Source: Rotaria sordida (taxonomy: Eukaryota; Rotifera; Eurotatoria; Philodinida; Philodinidae). Taken from it: DNA of 64,000 bases. The stretch is taken from NCBI GenBank assembly GCA_905250125.1, contig CAJNOL010000042.1, positions 264,608 through 328,607 on the forward strand, read 5' to 3'. Below are positions 13,177-24,600 of this stretch, piece after piece. Made by a program: the position numbers and the translations under genes. The notes under the pieces are model-generated. The model had not been told where the DNA came from, did not search any database, and worked only from the letters and a program-made list of their open reading frames with translations. Each line of letters starts with the position of its first letter. Position 1 is the stretch's first letter.

Positions 13177-13470
13177 CGAACAGTTGATTCGTCTGTCTCT
13201 CTCTCTCCGACCGTCCTGTTCACTCACTCTTTGCTTTCTCCATAGGGACAGGCACACAAAAAAAAAAAAAAAAGAATATGAGAGAAGAGGAAGAGGATTG
13301 CTGACCTGTATTATACATGTGCGTCTATTTTATTTGAACGCATTGCCATTTTAGACAAACTCATTTTCTTTTTAGATAATAGATAAAAAGAATTATGCTA
13401 TACGATTTAGTAAGTAGATTAATTTAATATGAATTATGAATTAAAACTCTATTTTTTTTTGAAAATATAG

Positions 13471-15114
13471 ATCGGTGTTTATGGAAAAGTTGGTCAAAGC
13501 GGTCGAAATGTAAGTTTTTTTTATAATAAATATTTCCTATTTTAATTAATTCTTATTCTATAGGATGATGATGTCTATGATCGATATAGTCATCGTTGGA
13601 CAGTAATTTTACTTGGCGTTTTTATTATTGCTATAAGTGCTAAACAATTTGTTGGTAAGTTTGTATATTCTATGATTTAAAAAAAAACTTTTTTATTTTT
13701 TTTTTAGGTACACCTATTGAATGCATTCCACCATCTGATTTTGGAGGAAATCATAAAACATATGTAGAAAATTTTTGTTGGATTCATTATACATATTCTG
13801 GTAAATAATAAATAATCTTTTATTATATTACTTTTTTGTTAAAATTAGTTTTGTTTGTTTTTTTTTTTCGTTAAGTTGATGATAAAACGGCATTAACACG
13901 TGATTTTGTTCGTGGTGCTAATGGTTCACATAAAACTCCTTATTATATTTGGATTCCATATATATTTATTGCTGCTGCATTATGTACATATTTACCAGCA
14001 TGGTTATGGCATGTTATTGGTCATCGTGCAACATTTGATGTTCCAGCTATGATAAATCAATTAGGAAAAATGAAATTATCAAATCCTGACGATCGTCGTT
14101 CAAATTTAACAATAATGGCAAAACATTATGAGAAAGTTGAACAATATTCAAAAGCAAATACACGTATGACAGATAATCTATGTAAACGAACTATGTCAGC
14201 ATGTATGTTTTTTGCTGGTCGTGGAGTATTAACAGGTAAATATGAATTAGAGATGGAACTGAGCCGAATCGATTCTATATATTAAAATTTATTTTTGTGA
14301 TTATAGGAATTTATTTTTTAATTAAAATTTTCTATTTAATTAATGCTGTTGGACAATTTTTCATAATGAATTATTTCCTTAATATTGATTATTGGTCATA
14401 TGGACAAAAAGTTCTTTATGGTGTTTTTTCTGGACGTGATTGGATAGAAAATAAAATATATTTTCCACGTATTGTCTATTGTGATTTTGCTATTCGATAT
14501 TTAGGAGATAATAATTTGAATTATACGGTACAAAAAAAACTATTTAATTCTATTAATCTATGAACTATTTATTTATTAGGTTCAATGTACATTACCTGTT
14601 AATCTTTATAATGAACGTATATTTGCATTTTATTGGTTTTGGTTAATATTTTTGACATGTGCAACATTTTATGGTATTATTGTTTGGCTTGGACAAATGA
14701 GTTATCGTGGTCGTCGTAGTTTTTTAAAGAAACATTTACGTATTAATCGAGAATTAGCTATGACACAACATGAAAAACGTTTATTTGATTCATTTGCTGA
14801 TCGTTATCTTGGTGGTGATGGAATACTTTTTCTTCGTCTTGTTGCTAAAAATACAAATCCAGTTGTAGCTGGTTAGTGCAAAAAAAAAAAGCAAAATCTT
14901 TTCAAATCTTTTTTGTTTGATTTTAGGTGAACTTTTGGGAATTATGTGGGATCGATTTGTCACACGTGAAAATGCTGTTGTTATTGTCGCAGCAATGGGA
15001 AATACTAATGATAGTGGTAAAACCCTTGATTCTGATATATATTTAAATGGTGGTGGTTCGAGAAAATTTGATGATCGTACACTACCCTTTAATCAACCAT
15101 TAAAACAAGAATAA
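13471..15114 (+). CDS. Innexin (gap-junction channel), first exon missing
   Basis: Exons by splice consensus and phase: 13471-13509, 13564-13654, 13708-13800, 13876-14235, 14307-14527, 14580-14871, 14927-15114; together 427 codons plus stop. Innexin features in order: TM1 after DDDVYDRYSHRW, first extracellular loop with two cysteines (IEC..., NFCW), TM2 introduced by YYIWIPYIF (the family's YYQWV block), TM3 after RGVLTGIYF, second loop with two cysteines (IVYC..., VQCTLP), TM4 in FYWFWLIFL, then a cytoplasmic tail. Four such subunit helices build hexameric or octameric cell-cell channels. The frame is open but has no ATG at 13471 (an in-frame TAG precedes it), so a short upstream exon with the start is missing. 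AATAAA at 15110-15115 overlaps the stop codon. Confidence 0.93.
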
Positions 15115-15535
15115 AATTTAAAAAAAGAAGAACCTTTTTTTTTGTTTTTTACATATTCTAGATATATTAGTTGTCATTAGAGTTTCTTTTTCTTTCTCCT
15201 GTCATATCATTATTATTATTTGAAGGTCAATTGTTTTTTGTTTTTCTCATCTAGAATTTCTTGTTCGGAGAGATGAATGTGAACTTTATTCAGATATTAG
15301 CGTCATCTATATATTGTGAAACTTTTGTTTTGTTTTGTTTTGTTTCTGAGAAGATTAGATTATTAAAAAAAAAGTAAATGTTGTTGTTGTTTTTTTTTTA
15401 TGTATGATTATATGATTGAAAAATATCATTAATCATATGGGGGATTTTGTGAATGAAATAGAATGATGGTTGATATTTGTATATACGCAATTCATTTCTT
15501 TTCGTAATTGTTTTCAGATTATAGTCAAAGAAATA
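15115..15535 (+). other. Innexin-SRSF spacer with acceptor site
   Basis: A 421-bp spacer without a gene. A strong acceptor (TTGTTTTCAG, AG at 15516-15517) sits 18 nt before the SRSF ATG. It could be the 3' end of an intron in the 5' leader or a spliced-leader trans-splice site; no matching donor was obvious. Confidence 0.45.
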
Positions 15536-17752
15536 ATGACTCAACCGATCTATGATCAAAGACAAGGTTTGAAAAAAAATTAAATCTATGATTTCAAAAT
15601 TTTATTTATTTTTTTTTTGATTTAGGTGGATTCCGTGTTTTTATTGGTAATTTAGGTGCACGTACAAATATTTCTGAACTTCAACATGAATGTGAACGTT
15701 ATGGTCCATTAGTTGATTGTTGGGTAGCTCGGTAAGTAAAACAAAAAAGAAAAAAAGGAAAAATTAATATAAATTTTAATTCATATTGATTGATTTTGAA
15801 AAATTTTTTTGACTTTTGAAAGAAAAATGAGGTATGTAAATGAAATATAAAAAAAAAATCATTTAAAATAAAAAATTCTCCCGAGTCAATGAAATAATGA
15901 AATTTAATCATCCATCTTTCAGTTGCTGCTAATGGTTTATGTCTGGTGATTACAAAAAAAAGAGCAGCATGATTATACACATTTGTCAAATCGTCTATCA
16001 TCTATACATAAGAATATCGTATTTTTGTGTTCTTCTGCGCGTCGCAACAACCGCTCGCGCCAAATTTATGCACCCGTCGTCTTCCTACGACATATCATCT
16101 CTTCTCTTCTCATCTCATGCGCTCCTTCTCTCCTAAATCTTCCTTTCCTGCACCTACAGACATCAAAACAACATCCTTCATCAGCAAAATGTTTATATTC
16201 ACTTTTGATATATAAAAAAAGAAAAAAGTTAATAAATAAGAAATCATAAGGTAAGTTATTCATGTAAGATTATAATAAAAAAAAAAAAGAAGAAGAAATG
16301 AGAAAGATTAACAATGAATAATAGTTATATGAGTTTTGTGTTTTCTTATTTTGTGTGCTTATATTTCATTGTTTTTATTTTTTATTTTTATTCTGTTGAG
16401 AAATTAGATTTATTTTAATATTATTTTAGCAATCCACCAGGATTTGCATTTGTACTTTACAAATATGGTGAAGATGCAGATACAGCTGTACGAAGTAAGT
16501 TTGAATATTTTTGTATTTAAAAACGAAATTCTTTTATTGTTAATTGATTTGTTTAGATATGGATGGACGGTATGTGTTATAACATAAAGATGTTTTGAAA
16601 TGTATTTTGTTTCTATTCAGCGTCGTGTGTGGTCAACGTGTTCGAGTTGAACATGCAAAAGCTCGTTCAGCAAATTATCGGGGTGGACCATCATATGGCG
16701 GTTATCGTGGTGCAGAGTAAGTAGAATTTTTATTGTTTTTTGAAATAAGCTATTAAATAATTCTTATCTACTTTAGTGATGATCATCATGAAAGTTATGG
16801 AAATGGTCGAGACGAGGATCGAAGGTAAGATTTTCAAAATAGTTTCGCGTATATTCTTCTATGTGCTAATTATGATATTATTTAGACGTCCACATCGTCG
16901 TTCACGCGATCGGTAAATTTCAATTCGTTTAGAATATAAATTATATCATAGTCTTGTTTTTTTAGTCGTTCACGTTCTCGTAGTAGTAGCCGAGAACGTT
17001 CAACAAAAAAAAAGTATGTAACATTCACAAGTTTTTTTTTTCTTCTTAATATTGGAATATTCTTTTAGATCATCTCGTCGACGACGTAGTAGAAGTGATT
17101 CTAGTCGTGAAAGTAGTCGTGAACGTTCATCCAGACGAAAGAATCAGTAAATTTTGGCAAATCAAAGCAATAGTTTATCAAACATATCTTTTTGTTTTTT
17201 TTTGTTTTAGTCGTTCACGTGATCGAAGTGATTCAGATGATTCAAGTCGTGAACGAGATAAAAAACGATCTCGTGGTGGTTCAAGTGGTAAACGTCGTCG
17301 ATCAAAATCAAAATCAAGTGAAAAAAAAAGTGGCCGTTCTAAACGTCGTTCATCACGTTCCGAATCAAAAGATAATGATAATGGTGATGATCATGCATCA
17401 AATCATTCAAAAGAAGGTTCATCATCACCAGCAAGACGTGAACGTCAGAATAGTAGCGGTCGTGAAAATGATGCTGAAAATGATAATAAAAGTGGTGATG
17501 AAAGTGATCGACGAGTAAGAATAGAACAAAAAAAAAGCGTTTTGTTTGTTTTCCTAAAATCCTTTTTCCTGTTTTTTTTAGAGATCATCACGTCGTAAAT
17601 CTAATGATGATGAGAGTGATGGAAGTGATAATGAAAGTAATAGTAGTGAAAAGAAAAAATCTACTCGGCGCAGTTCACCTGATGAAGAAATAGATGATAA
17701 ACATGGAAATGAATCTGATCATTCAAATAATGATAGTGGTGATCAAAATTAA
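15536..17752 (+). CDS. SR-rich splicing factor, SRSF3/SRSF7-like
   Basis: Twelve exons close to 328 residues: 15536-15566, 15626-15731, 16430-16494, 16557-16569 (13 nt), 16621-16716, 16777-16824, 16886-16912, 16966-17013, 17069-17146, 17211-17514, 17582-17752. (The listed eleven segments account for the whole 987-nt frame.) The N-terminal RRM has RNP2 VFIGNL (15-20), then YGPL..CWVAR and RNP1-like NPPGFAFVLY (47-56), the order typical of SRSF3/SRSF7. A long Arg-Ser domain follows, rich in RSRSRS and RRRSKS, ending in an acidic Ser/Asp tail. No CCHC zinc knuckle is visible, which favours SRSF3. It would bind pre-mRNA, promote exon inclusion and couple to export. The 698-bp intron 2 carries a likely poison exon. 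Confidence 0.9.
16160..16250 (+). promoter_or_regulatory. Candidate poison exon in SRSF intron 2
   Basis: A 91-nt segment with an acceptor of strong consensus (a long C/T tract ending CCTACAG at 16153-16159) and a perfect donor (AAG then GTAAGT at 16251). Entered in the phase of the upstream exon (CG plus A gives Arg46), it reads 15 codons and then meets TGA at 16206-16208. Its length is not a multiple of three. Inclusion would truncate the RRM far from the last exon, the pattern that in vertebrate SR genes triggers nonsense-mediated decay and autoregulation. Confidence 0.6.
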
Positions 17753-18086
17753 AAGATTATATCAGAACTTCTTTACAAAAAAAAAAACGAAAAAAGACAA
17801 TAAAAGCTTCTTTGTGTTTGCTGTTCTAATTCGCACACTAGTGACATAGTTTTTCATACTATTGACATTAAGAAAAAAAAAAGGTGTGTATAATTTTTTT
17901 CTGTGTGTGTGTAATGCGTGTTATTTTGTTCAGACTATCCTTCTCTTTTGTTTTTCGTCTGTGTTCATTATCAATTTGACTTTTTTTCTATGTATGCTTC
18001 GCTTAAAAAAAAAATTAAGCACATGATAATTGTTTAAAATCAAAAAAACAGGATTTTTTTGTTTGTTTGTTTGTTTTCATCTGTAG
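17753..18086 (+). other. SRSF-THOC3 spacer with acceptor at the ATG
   Basis: A 334-bp spacer. It ends in a GTTT-repeat pyrimidine tract and CATCTGTAG at 18078-18086 directly abutting the THOC3 ATG. This is an acceptor with no room for a leader, so the 5' untranslated region must come from an upstream exon or from a trans-spliced leader. The hexamer AATAAA occurs in the spacer near 17799, suitable for SRSF 3'-end formation. Confidence 0.5.
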
Positions 18087-20342
18087 ATGGCAACAACATT
18101 GGAAACATTTCAATCTTTATTTAATGGAAATACAAAAAATAAAAGCTATCGAACAGATAGTGGAAAAGTTCATACAATAGATTGGAATGTTGATGGAAGT
18201 CGTTTAGCAAGTGGATCTTTAGATAAAAGTGTTGTCATATTTGCATATGATGGAAAAGGTTCTATGGTAGGTAAGGAATTCAGATAACATATATACGTGG
18301 TAAAGAATGCTGATGAAAAATATGTAAAAATAATAATTTACTGTACGAGTACAAGTTATCAAGCATAGTTTATCAATCCATATTTCTAATTTTTTTGTGT
18401 GCACATAAGGATAAACAGATTGTAAGAAAAATTACCTACAAAAAAAAAAGAATCAAATTTGAATGTCTAAACTGAATCAATAATTTTTCACAAGTAAAAT
18501 TTAAAAGTATAAAGAGGTGATGGTGTCAAGACGATGAAAGTTCGTATACAATCTAATTCAAGACAGAACTTTATGTGATAAAGATTCAAATCAAAATTTG
18601 ATCATAAGATGTTACTAAAACTGTTTGACTATATGAACGTATCTCTATTATCCATTTCAGAGTTAAATGAATACGGGCATTTTTTGAATAACTTTTAAAA
18701 GACTAATGTTATCAATCTCTAGATCGTCTATCTACATAACATTCGTTAGAGTCAAAGATGTTTTCCATGGTTATTTGTACACCAATATGTTTTTCGTTTT
18801 CTATTTTCATGATAAATAATACTAAATTGCAGCCTGAATTGCCTTGTATATGCGGTAAAATTATCACATTGTAAAATGATCTCATCGAAGAAAAAGATAC
18901 TATAAAGATGTGAAAGTTTTACTATATATACAAGGCAATTAGGATTACAATTTGGTATAATTTATCATGAAAATAGAGAACGAAAAACATATTGGTGTAC
19001 AAACAACAACCATGGAGAACATCTTTGACCCTAACGAGTGTTATATGAATAGACGCCCCAGAGCTCACTCTTTACAATACCGAAATCCCAAGTTCGATAA
19101 CATTAGCCAATTCGAAGTTACTCAAAAAATACCCGCATCCATTTAACTATGAAATGAACAATAGTCGAATTCTAATTTTGTCTCGTCAAAATTAGAATTC
19201 CAATTTTGTCTCTCACAGATGCATACATATATCTTTAATAGGTAAAAGATCGAACTTATCGTGAACATGGAGAAGAAATAAATCAACTTGCATGGCATCC
19301 ATCTGTTTCACATTATGTAGCAACAGCAAGTGGAGATCGACTAGTTAAAATATTTGATACAAGAACAGATCGTTCTAGCACAACAATAGAAACAAAAGGT
19401 GAGAAATAAAGATTTAAATTTTTTGTTTTGAACTCTATATTATCTCATACATTAATTATTTCGTGTTTCTTCAGGAGAAAATATTAATCTAGCTTGGTCA
19501 CCTGATGGTACAACATTAGCTGTTGGTAATAAAGATGATCTCATAACATTTATCGATGTTAAAACGTCAAGGTTAGTTTTTGTTATAATTATTTTGCAAA
19601 AAAAAAAATACGAAAAAACTTTGTTTTTTTCTTCGTTTGTAGAATAATACGTGAAGAACAATTTCGTTATGAAGTTAATGAAATATCATGGGATCGAACA
19701 GGTAGTCTATTTGCTGTTACTACTGGGCATGGTTCAGTTGTTTTTTTCGAGTTAGTTCTAACACGATCATCATATGAGATTTTTTGATTAAAATATTTTA
19801 TTTTCTATTTAGTGCACCTGGTATTCAAAAAGAAAAAGATAAACCTTTAGAAGAATTACATTGTTTAACAGCACATACAGGCAATTGTATTTGTCTAGAA
19901 TTTGATACAACAGGAAAATATTTTGCAGTTGGTGCTGCTGATGCATCAGCATCAATATGGGATGTTGCTCAACTTGTTTGTCTTACTGTACTTACAAGGT
20001 TAGTTTTTATTTATACACATACACAATAAATTTATCAATTATTTTCATTATAGAATTGAATGGGCTGTACGTGGTCTTAGTTTTGGTTGTCAATCACAAT
20101 TACTTGCATTAGCTTCCGAAGATCCTTATATAGAAATTGCTAAAGTCGATACTGGTATATATTTTTTTTCTTTTTCTTTTTTTCTTTGAAAATTATGAAT
20201 ATGTTTTTTAGGTGAACGTGTTTATGCATTAAAATGTGATGCACAAACATTAGCAGTCGCTTGGCATCCAAAAGCATCCATTCTTGCTTATGTTCAAGAT
20301 GATGACTCAGGAAGTGTACGTTTATTTGGTGTACTCGATTGA
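18087..20342 (+). CDS. THOC3: THO complex subunit 3 (WD40 protein)
   Basis: Exons 18087-18266, 19242-19398, 19475-19571, 19643-19750, 19813-19998, 20054-20154 and 20212-20342 join in phase to 319 residues. The order of blocks follows animal THOC3: an N-terminal segment with Lys-Ser-Tyr-Arg, then WD-type repeats with GKVHTIDWNVDGSRLASGS, INQLAWHPS, GENINLAWSPDGTTLAVGNKDD, FRYEVNEISW, HTGNCICLEFDTTGKYFAVGAADA, IEWAVRGLSF and TLAVAWHPK. The protein forms part of the THO/TREX complex, which packages nascent mRNA for nuclear export. The length is slightly below the human 351 residues. Intron 1 (975 bp) is much longer than the others and contains a foldback repeat. The start is supported by the acceptor just before ATG. 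Confidence 0.94.
18644..19164. repeat. Foldback repeat in THOC3 intron 1
   Basis: Outer ends pair as CTATTATCCATTTCAG (18644) with CTATGAAATGAACAATAG (ends 19164). Inner parts pair over long stretches, for example ATTTGTACACCAATATG with CATATTGGTGTACAAA and GGCAATTCAGG against CTAATTGCC-type sequence. Arms are roughly 220-240 bp with a loop near 18870-18905. A partial relative of the outer arm lies at 49027-49084. There is no coding potential. Confidence 0.75.
20321..20326 (-). terminator. Likely poly(A) signal of the minus-strand hydrolase
   Basis: Read on the minus strand this is AATAAA, 83 nt after the hydrolase stop and inside the last coding exon of THOC3. The plus strand has its own run of AATAAA units at about 20380-20399, just beyond the THOC3 stop. 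The two transcripts would therefore overlap at their 3' ends. Confidence 0.4.
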
Positions 20343-20408
20343 TGTATTATGTTGTTATTTGTTATATATTGTATTAAAAAAAATAAATAAATAAATAAAA
20401 TGTGTTTC

Positions 20409-21643
20409 TTAAGTTTGCATGGATATCATCCAATCATCTTCAAGATGTTTAAGCCATTGAAACATTAAATTAAATGCTTTTTCACGAACTGATGATTGTG
20501 ATAGAAATATATCATGTTTTGCATTTTCAATTTCATAGATTGTTATTTGTTGAGCAATAGTAGATGCAGCACGTCGCATTGCTGTTACATTAAGTATAAG
20601 ATCGGCTAATTAAGACAAAAAAAAAATTTTTATAGAATTATTCTCATAAGAAAAAAATAATGAAGAAGATTATTTTACTTTGTTCATATTCATCACGCCA
20701 AGTTCTATCTGGTTTTATTGAACGATTTGAACACATGAATAGAACAGGACATTTTATACAAGAACCTTTTCTCATAAGTTCTTCTTGAGCTGAGCGTGCA
20801 GCATAAAAAGTAGCACCATGTGCTCGAATTTTATCAATTGGTTTTTTATTTAAATCAAAATTCCATTCACCTTTGTTAGAGACATGTATTGATCGACCAT
20901 ACCAACTACAATAATAAATAATATTTTTATACTTATCTGATAGGTTTCTTTTTTGTATATTAAATATTACTGATCATCTATATCTGCAGATAAACCAAAA
21001 TTCATCACTAAACTTTGTAATACTGATTCTGATAAAGAGGTTTCTAATTGAGCTAAGTAAGGACTATTGAGAATAACTGCATCAATATCCTGACATTTAA
21101 AGCCCGATGATGTATATAAACTGGTAATAAGACCACCTATTTATTATGTAAAAAATATTTATATTATTTTACTTTCATAGTTAATATTTACCTGCTGAAT
21201 GTCCAAGAAGAATCAATTTTTTAATTTTAGTCTTTGCTTCTTTAATTATATGTTCAATTGAAAGTGTAATTTCTTCATCATATTCATGAAGATCATTACA
21301 ATAATGTCTATATTGATCTTGTTCTGGTGAAATAATTGATCGACCACATTTACGCAAATCTAATGCAAAGAAATCGTAACCATGTGCCAAAAATTGTATA
21401 CATACATGATCACTAGAAAAATATCAAAATAGAATTTCAATAAAATAGAATATCTATTACTGACTGAAAAAAATAATCAGAATATCCATGTATATAAAGA
21501 ACAGCTTTATAAAATTGATTATCATTCTTTGTTGTTCTAGCATGTAATAAAGTAGCTTTATTTGGACCAAGATTATCCGTTTTTAATGTAAAAGTTGTTG
21601 TTTCATATTCGACAGTGGATTCTGTTGTCGTCGGTTGTGACAT
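20409..21643 (-). CDS. Alpha/beta hydrolase, serine aminopeptidase S33-like
   Basis: Five exons (21465-21643, 21192-21412, 20971-21136, 20679-20905, 20409-20605) join in phase to 329 residues. Signature blocks are VLYIHGYSDYFF (oxyanion loop), HGYDFFALDLRKCGRS, the nucleophile elbow GHSAGG with Ser132, and a C-terminal AKHDIFLS with the likely catalytic His295. This matches the lysophospholipase/monoglyceride-lipase-like S33 hydrolases found in bacteria, fungi and some invertebrates. Positions where I would expect the acid, in the CSNRS and LNV segments, carry Asn, so the third catalytic residue is unclear. No signal peptide is visible; probably cytosolic. Substrate unknown. It converges on THOC3 with only 66 bp between the stops. 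Confidence 0.85.
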
Positions 21644-24600
21644 CGCAGTTTATTGATAAAAAAGCAAAATATATTACTGTAAGCGTGATGCTGTTATAAA
21701 CAAAAAACTCTTGTCAAACTTTGCCCTATGGGTAAAAACAGAAAACAAAATATGAATACTTTGATTGGTTAAATGTTGTTTAATATTTTGACTTTTTTCT
21801 TTTATTTTTTTTCAAAAAAAAAAGGAAAAGAAATAAAAACTCACACTGTTTTTGTAAAAGAAAAAGAAAAAGAGACTATGTTTTTCGTTGAGACAAGAAA
21901 ATAGTTTATCAGTGTGTTTTTATCAACATAAAAAAATCAAGGTATACACGTGATAAATTTGCATTTGACGAAGAAACAGAATATGAAATAAAAAAGAAAC
22001 ACTTCAGAAAATTATATATGAGCACAAGACAATATTATTCATGTAAACTTCATTTATCCTACGTAATATTGTTATGACATAGATGAATTTATAAGACGAA
22101 AAGATTCGACAATAAAACATAGCTTTTCGAATTGTTATTTTCAAACTTTGCAAGTTCGTTAGTTTTATTAATAAGGTCGAACTAAATTGATTTTTGTCGC
22201 ACAGCTAAAAGTTTTCACATCAAATCATTGAACAAATGCGATAGATCTATTAGAAGATAGAGTTTATCTTGAAACTTCGATATTTGTTTCGAAATAATAA
22301 AGACATTTTTTTATGCACGTCTCATAACTTCATGACTCATTAGAAATATAAATCAAGATATAGAGTCTTTCGTCGTATCTCTACGACTTTGTTTTTGTTG
22401 TGCTGTAATATTTAGTGCTAACTCATTTTAATATTAACATTACTTGAGCAAGAATAAATGTATTAATGTACTATTTTATAGAAAACAATCGAATAAATTT
22501 GATGAGGCCAGAATATCGGTCAAAAGAATTTTTGATTCGGGTTTTATTGATCTCATGAACCCCTATGAAAAGCCTTATTTCTTTAATTAATAGCTACATT
22601 TCGTAGTGCTCAGCAGTATAGGAAATGTAGCAAGTAATTAAAGAAATAAGGCTTTTCATAGGGGTTAATGAGATCTAATTAACACCTCCCCTCTCACGAT
22701 AGGTTTTCAACTTAGGCTGATCCATTTGGGTTGAAATTTTCATGAATGAATGGCCCTAGGAAGAAACATTCCTGGTAAAAATGTCAATCCGATATGTCAA
22801 ACTAGATCAACCTTCTGACTTATTCATAGTCCATTTATGGCCTTGAGAAGAAACTTTATAATTGCGTAATTACAAGAGGTGCAGAGTTCAGGATGGTTTC
22901 AAATTAAAGCCAATATCTGTGCGCAGTTTTTATTCGAAGAGAAATTTGAAATTCGCTTTCATTCATTTTTTTATGATTATTTTAGTACATACAATGTTAA
23001 AATAAGCAAAAAAGATGTCACTTCACGATACTAAATCTTGCTTGTCTCACTCAACACAGATATCAACTATAAAAAAGATGGTTGGACAAAAGTTTACTCT
23101 CATTTAGATCTTTAAAACACAAAAAAAATAAATATCGGTTTTTTTCTTCAGCCAGATGGGAATCATTTCAATTTTTTGTGATTGGAAATCATATTCTGAG
23201 AAAAAAGATAAATAAGTTTAGACATGGATTTTTTCATTTAAATTCAGAAAACAGGGCATATTAAAATGGAATTTTTAAAAGTACGCAAAAAGACAATCTT
23301 CCGAAAACTTTGAAAAAATCACGAGAATTTCTCGAAAAATAGGGTAGTAGGATAAAAATTTCTTCTGAATGTTTATTGAAATTTGGTCTTTTTTCAAAAA
23401 GTCATATATATTCTCAGAGAGGAAGCTTCACTGCATGTTCCTATAATAGAAACTCAACTTCGATTTTTTTTATGGATTTCCTGAGGTAGTGGATTTCTTT
23501 AAGACCGAGCTGAAAGCCTTGCAGAACTTTCGGCTCGAATCGGAAAGTCTTGAGATTCATATCAAGAAAAAGAAATCTCATTCGCTCAAAGAATATCCAA
23601 TTTCATTGCTCGGAATGCCAATTTCTCCAAATGTAACAACATCAGTTATAAAAGTTCTGCTACATTGCGCTGACAATGATGGATATTATTTCATAAATCG
23701 ATGTGAATTCATTTATTCTTTCTCCTGCTATCAAAGTGACGAAAATAAATTCTTATGATTATATTTTGTAATTCTTTGATCTTTTTGATAAGTCTTTTCA
23801 ATCGAAGTCAGAATGAATGTTGTTTGGTCCTAGAAAACTTGTTATATTTCATGTCAATGTTTAATAAAAACCTCTTAATAAAACAAATTTAGCTTGTCAT
23901 CGATATCACAACTATGACGATTCTAATAGATATAATTAATAATTCTATATTGAAACGAAAAAAATCATGGTGGAAGTGATTGAATAATATTTAATTCGAG
24001 AGTACTATTGTTAGAATAGATCGTCATAAATAGACAATTAAGAAATGTGAATTTTGCAAAAATTTCATTATTAAAGCAAATTCGAATATGGGTAAGACAA
24101 GAAATGATTGAGAGAAAATATTTAAATTGTATTATTGAAGATTTATAAATCGAGTATATTCTAATTTGACAATGTTTCAAGGTTTGAAACATATAAAATG
24201 CTAATAATTTGCTTACATTCATTTTTGTTTGAACGTGAGTGATAGAAGGCCTAGTAAACATTGAATGAAATTGGCAAAAATATTTTAGATGAATCGTATT
24301 TAATGCAACTGATAGGTATTGTATGAATAGTATTTGATGAGATTTCTAACAAGGAAGCTGCATTCTCGCTTGAATAATAAATCTATCGTAAGCAGAATGT
24401 ATGAAGATGACTAATCTTTTGTAGATAGCAGAAAATGATCTGGATAAAAAAAGAGTTGGTCCTCGTAGTCATTCTCTCGGTATGTTCGATCTATTTATCT
24501 ACAATTGCATGACAAAAAGTATGATGCCAGAAATCAACTTGTTTAGCTTATTTTTCATCATGATCGGATAAATGAAGTGAGCAAAGATTGCAACAAGGTC

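Larger units (their letters stand above)
7984..13470. other. Long intergenic region
   Basis: About 5.5 kb with no gene I can support. It holds a G-rich telomere-like token at 9514-9568 and a TG microsatellite at 13141-13172, both listed separately. A 99-codon frame at 10532-10831 has no motif. The last few hundred bases must hold the promoter and the unidentified first coding exon of the innexin gene. Confidence 0.45.

Noticed and set aside
13058..13354. Frame through the TG microsatellite, considered as innexin first exon
   Set aside because: It translates to a Val-Cys repeat and has no usable donor in the required phase; it does not resemble an innexin N-terminus.
15939..16249. Overlapping plus-strand frames in SRSF intron 2
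   Set aside because: They lie in an intron defined by splice phase; the pyrimidine-rich content is better explained as the acceptor tract of the candidate poison exon.
17192..17518. 108-codon frame over the SRSF RS domain
   Set aside because: Shifted-frame shadow of the Arg/Ser-coding exon.
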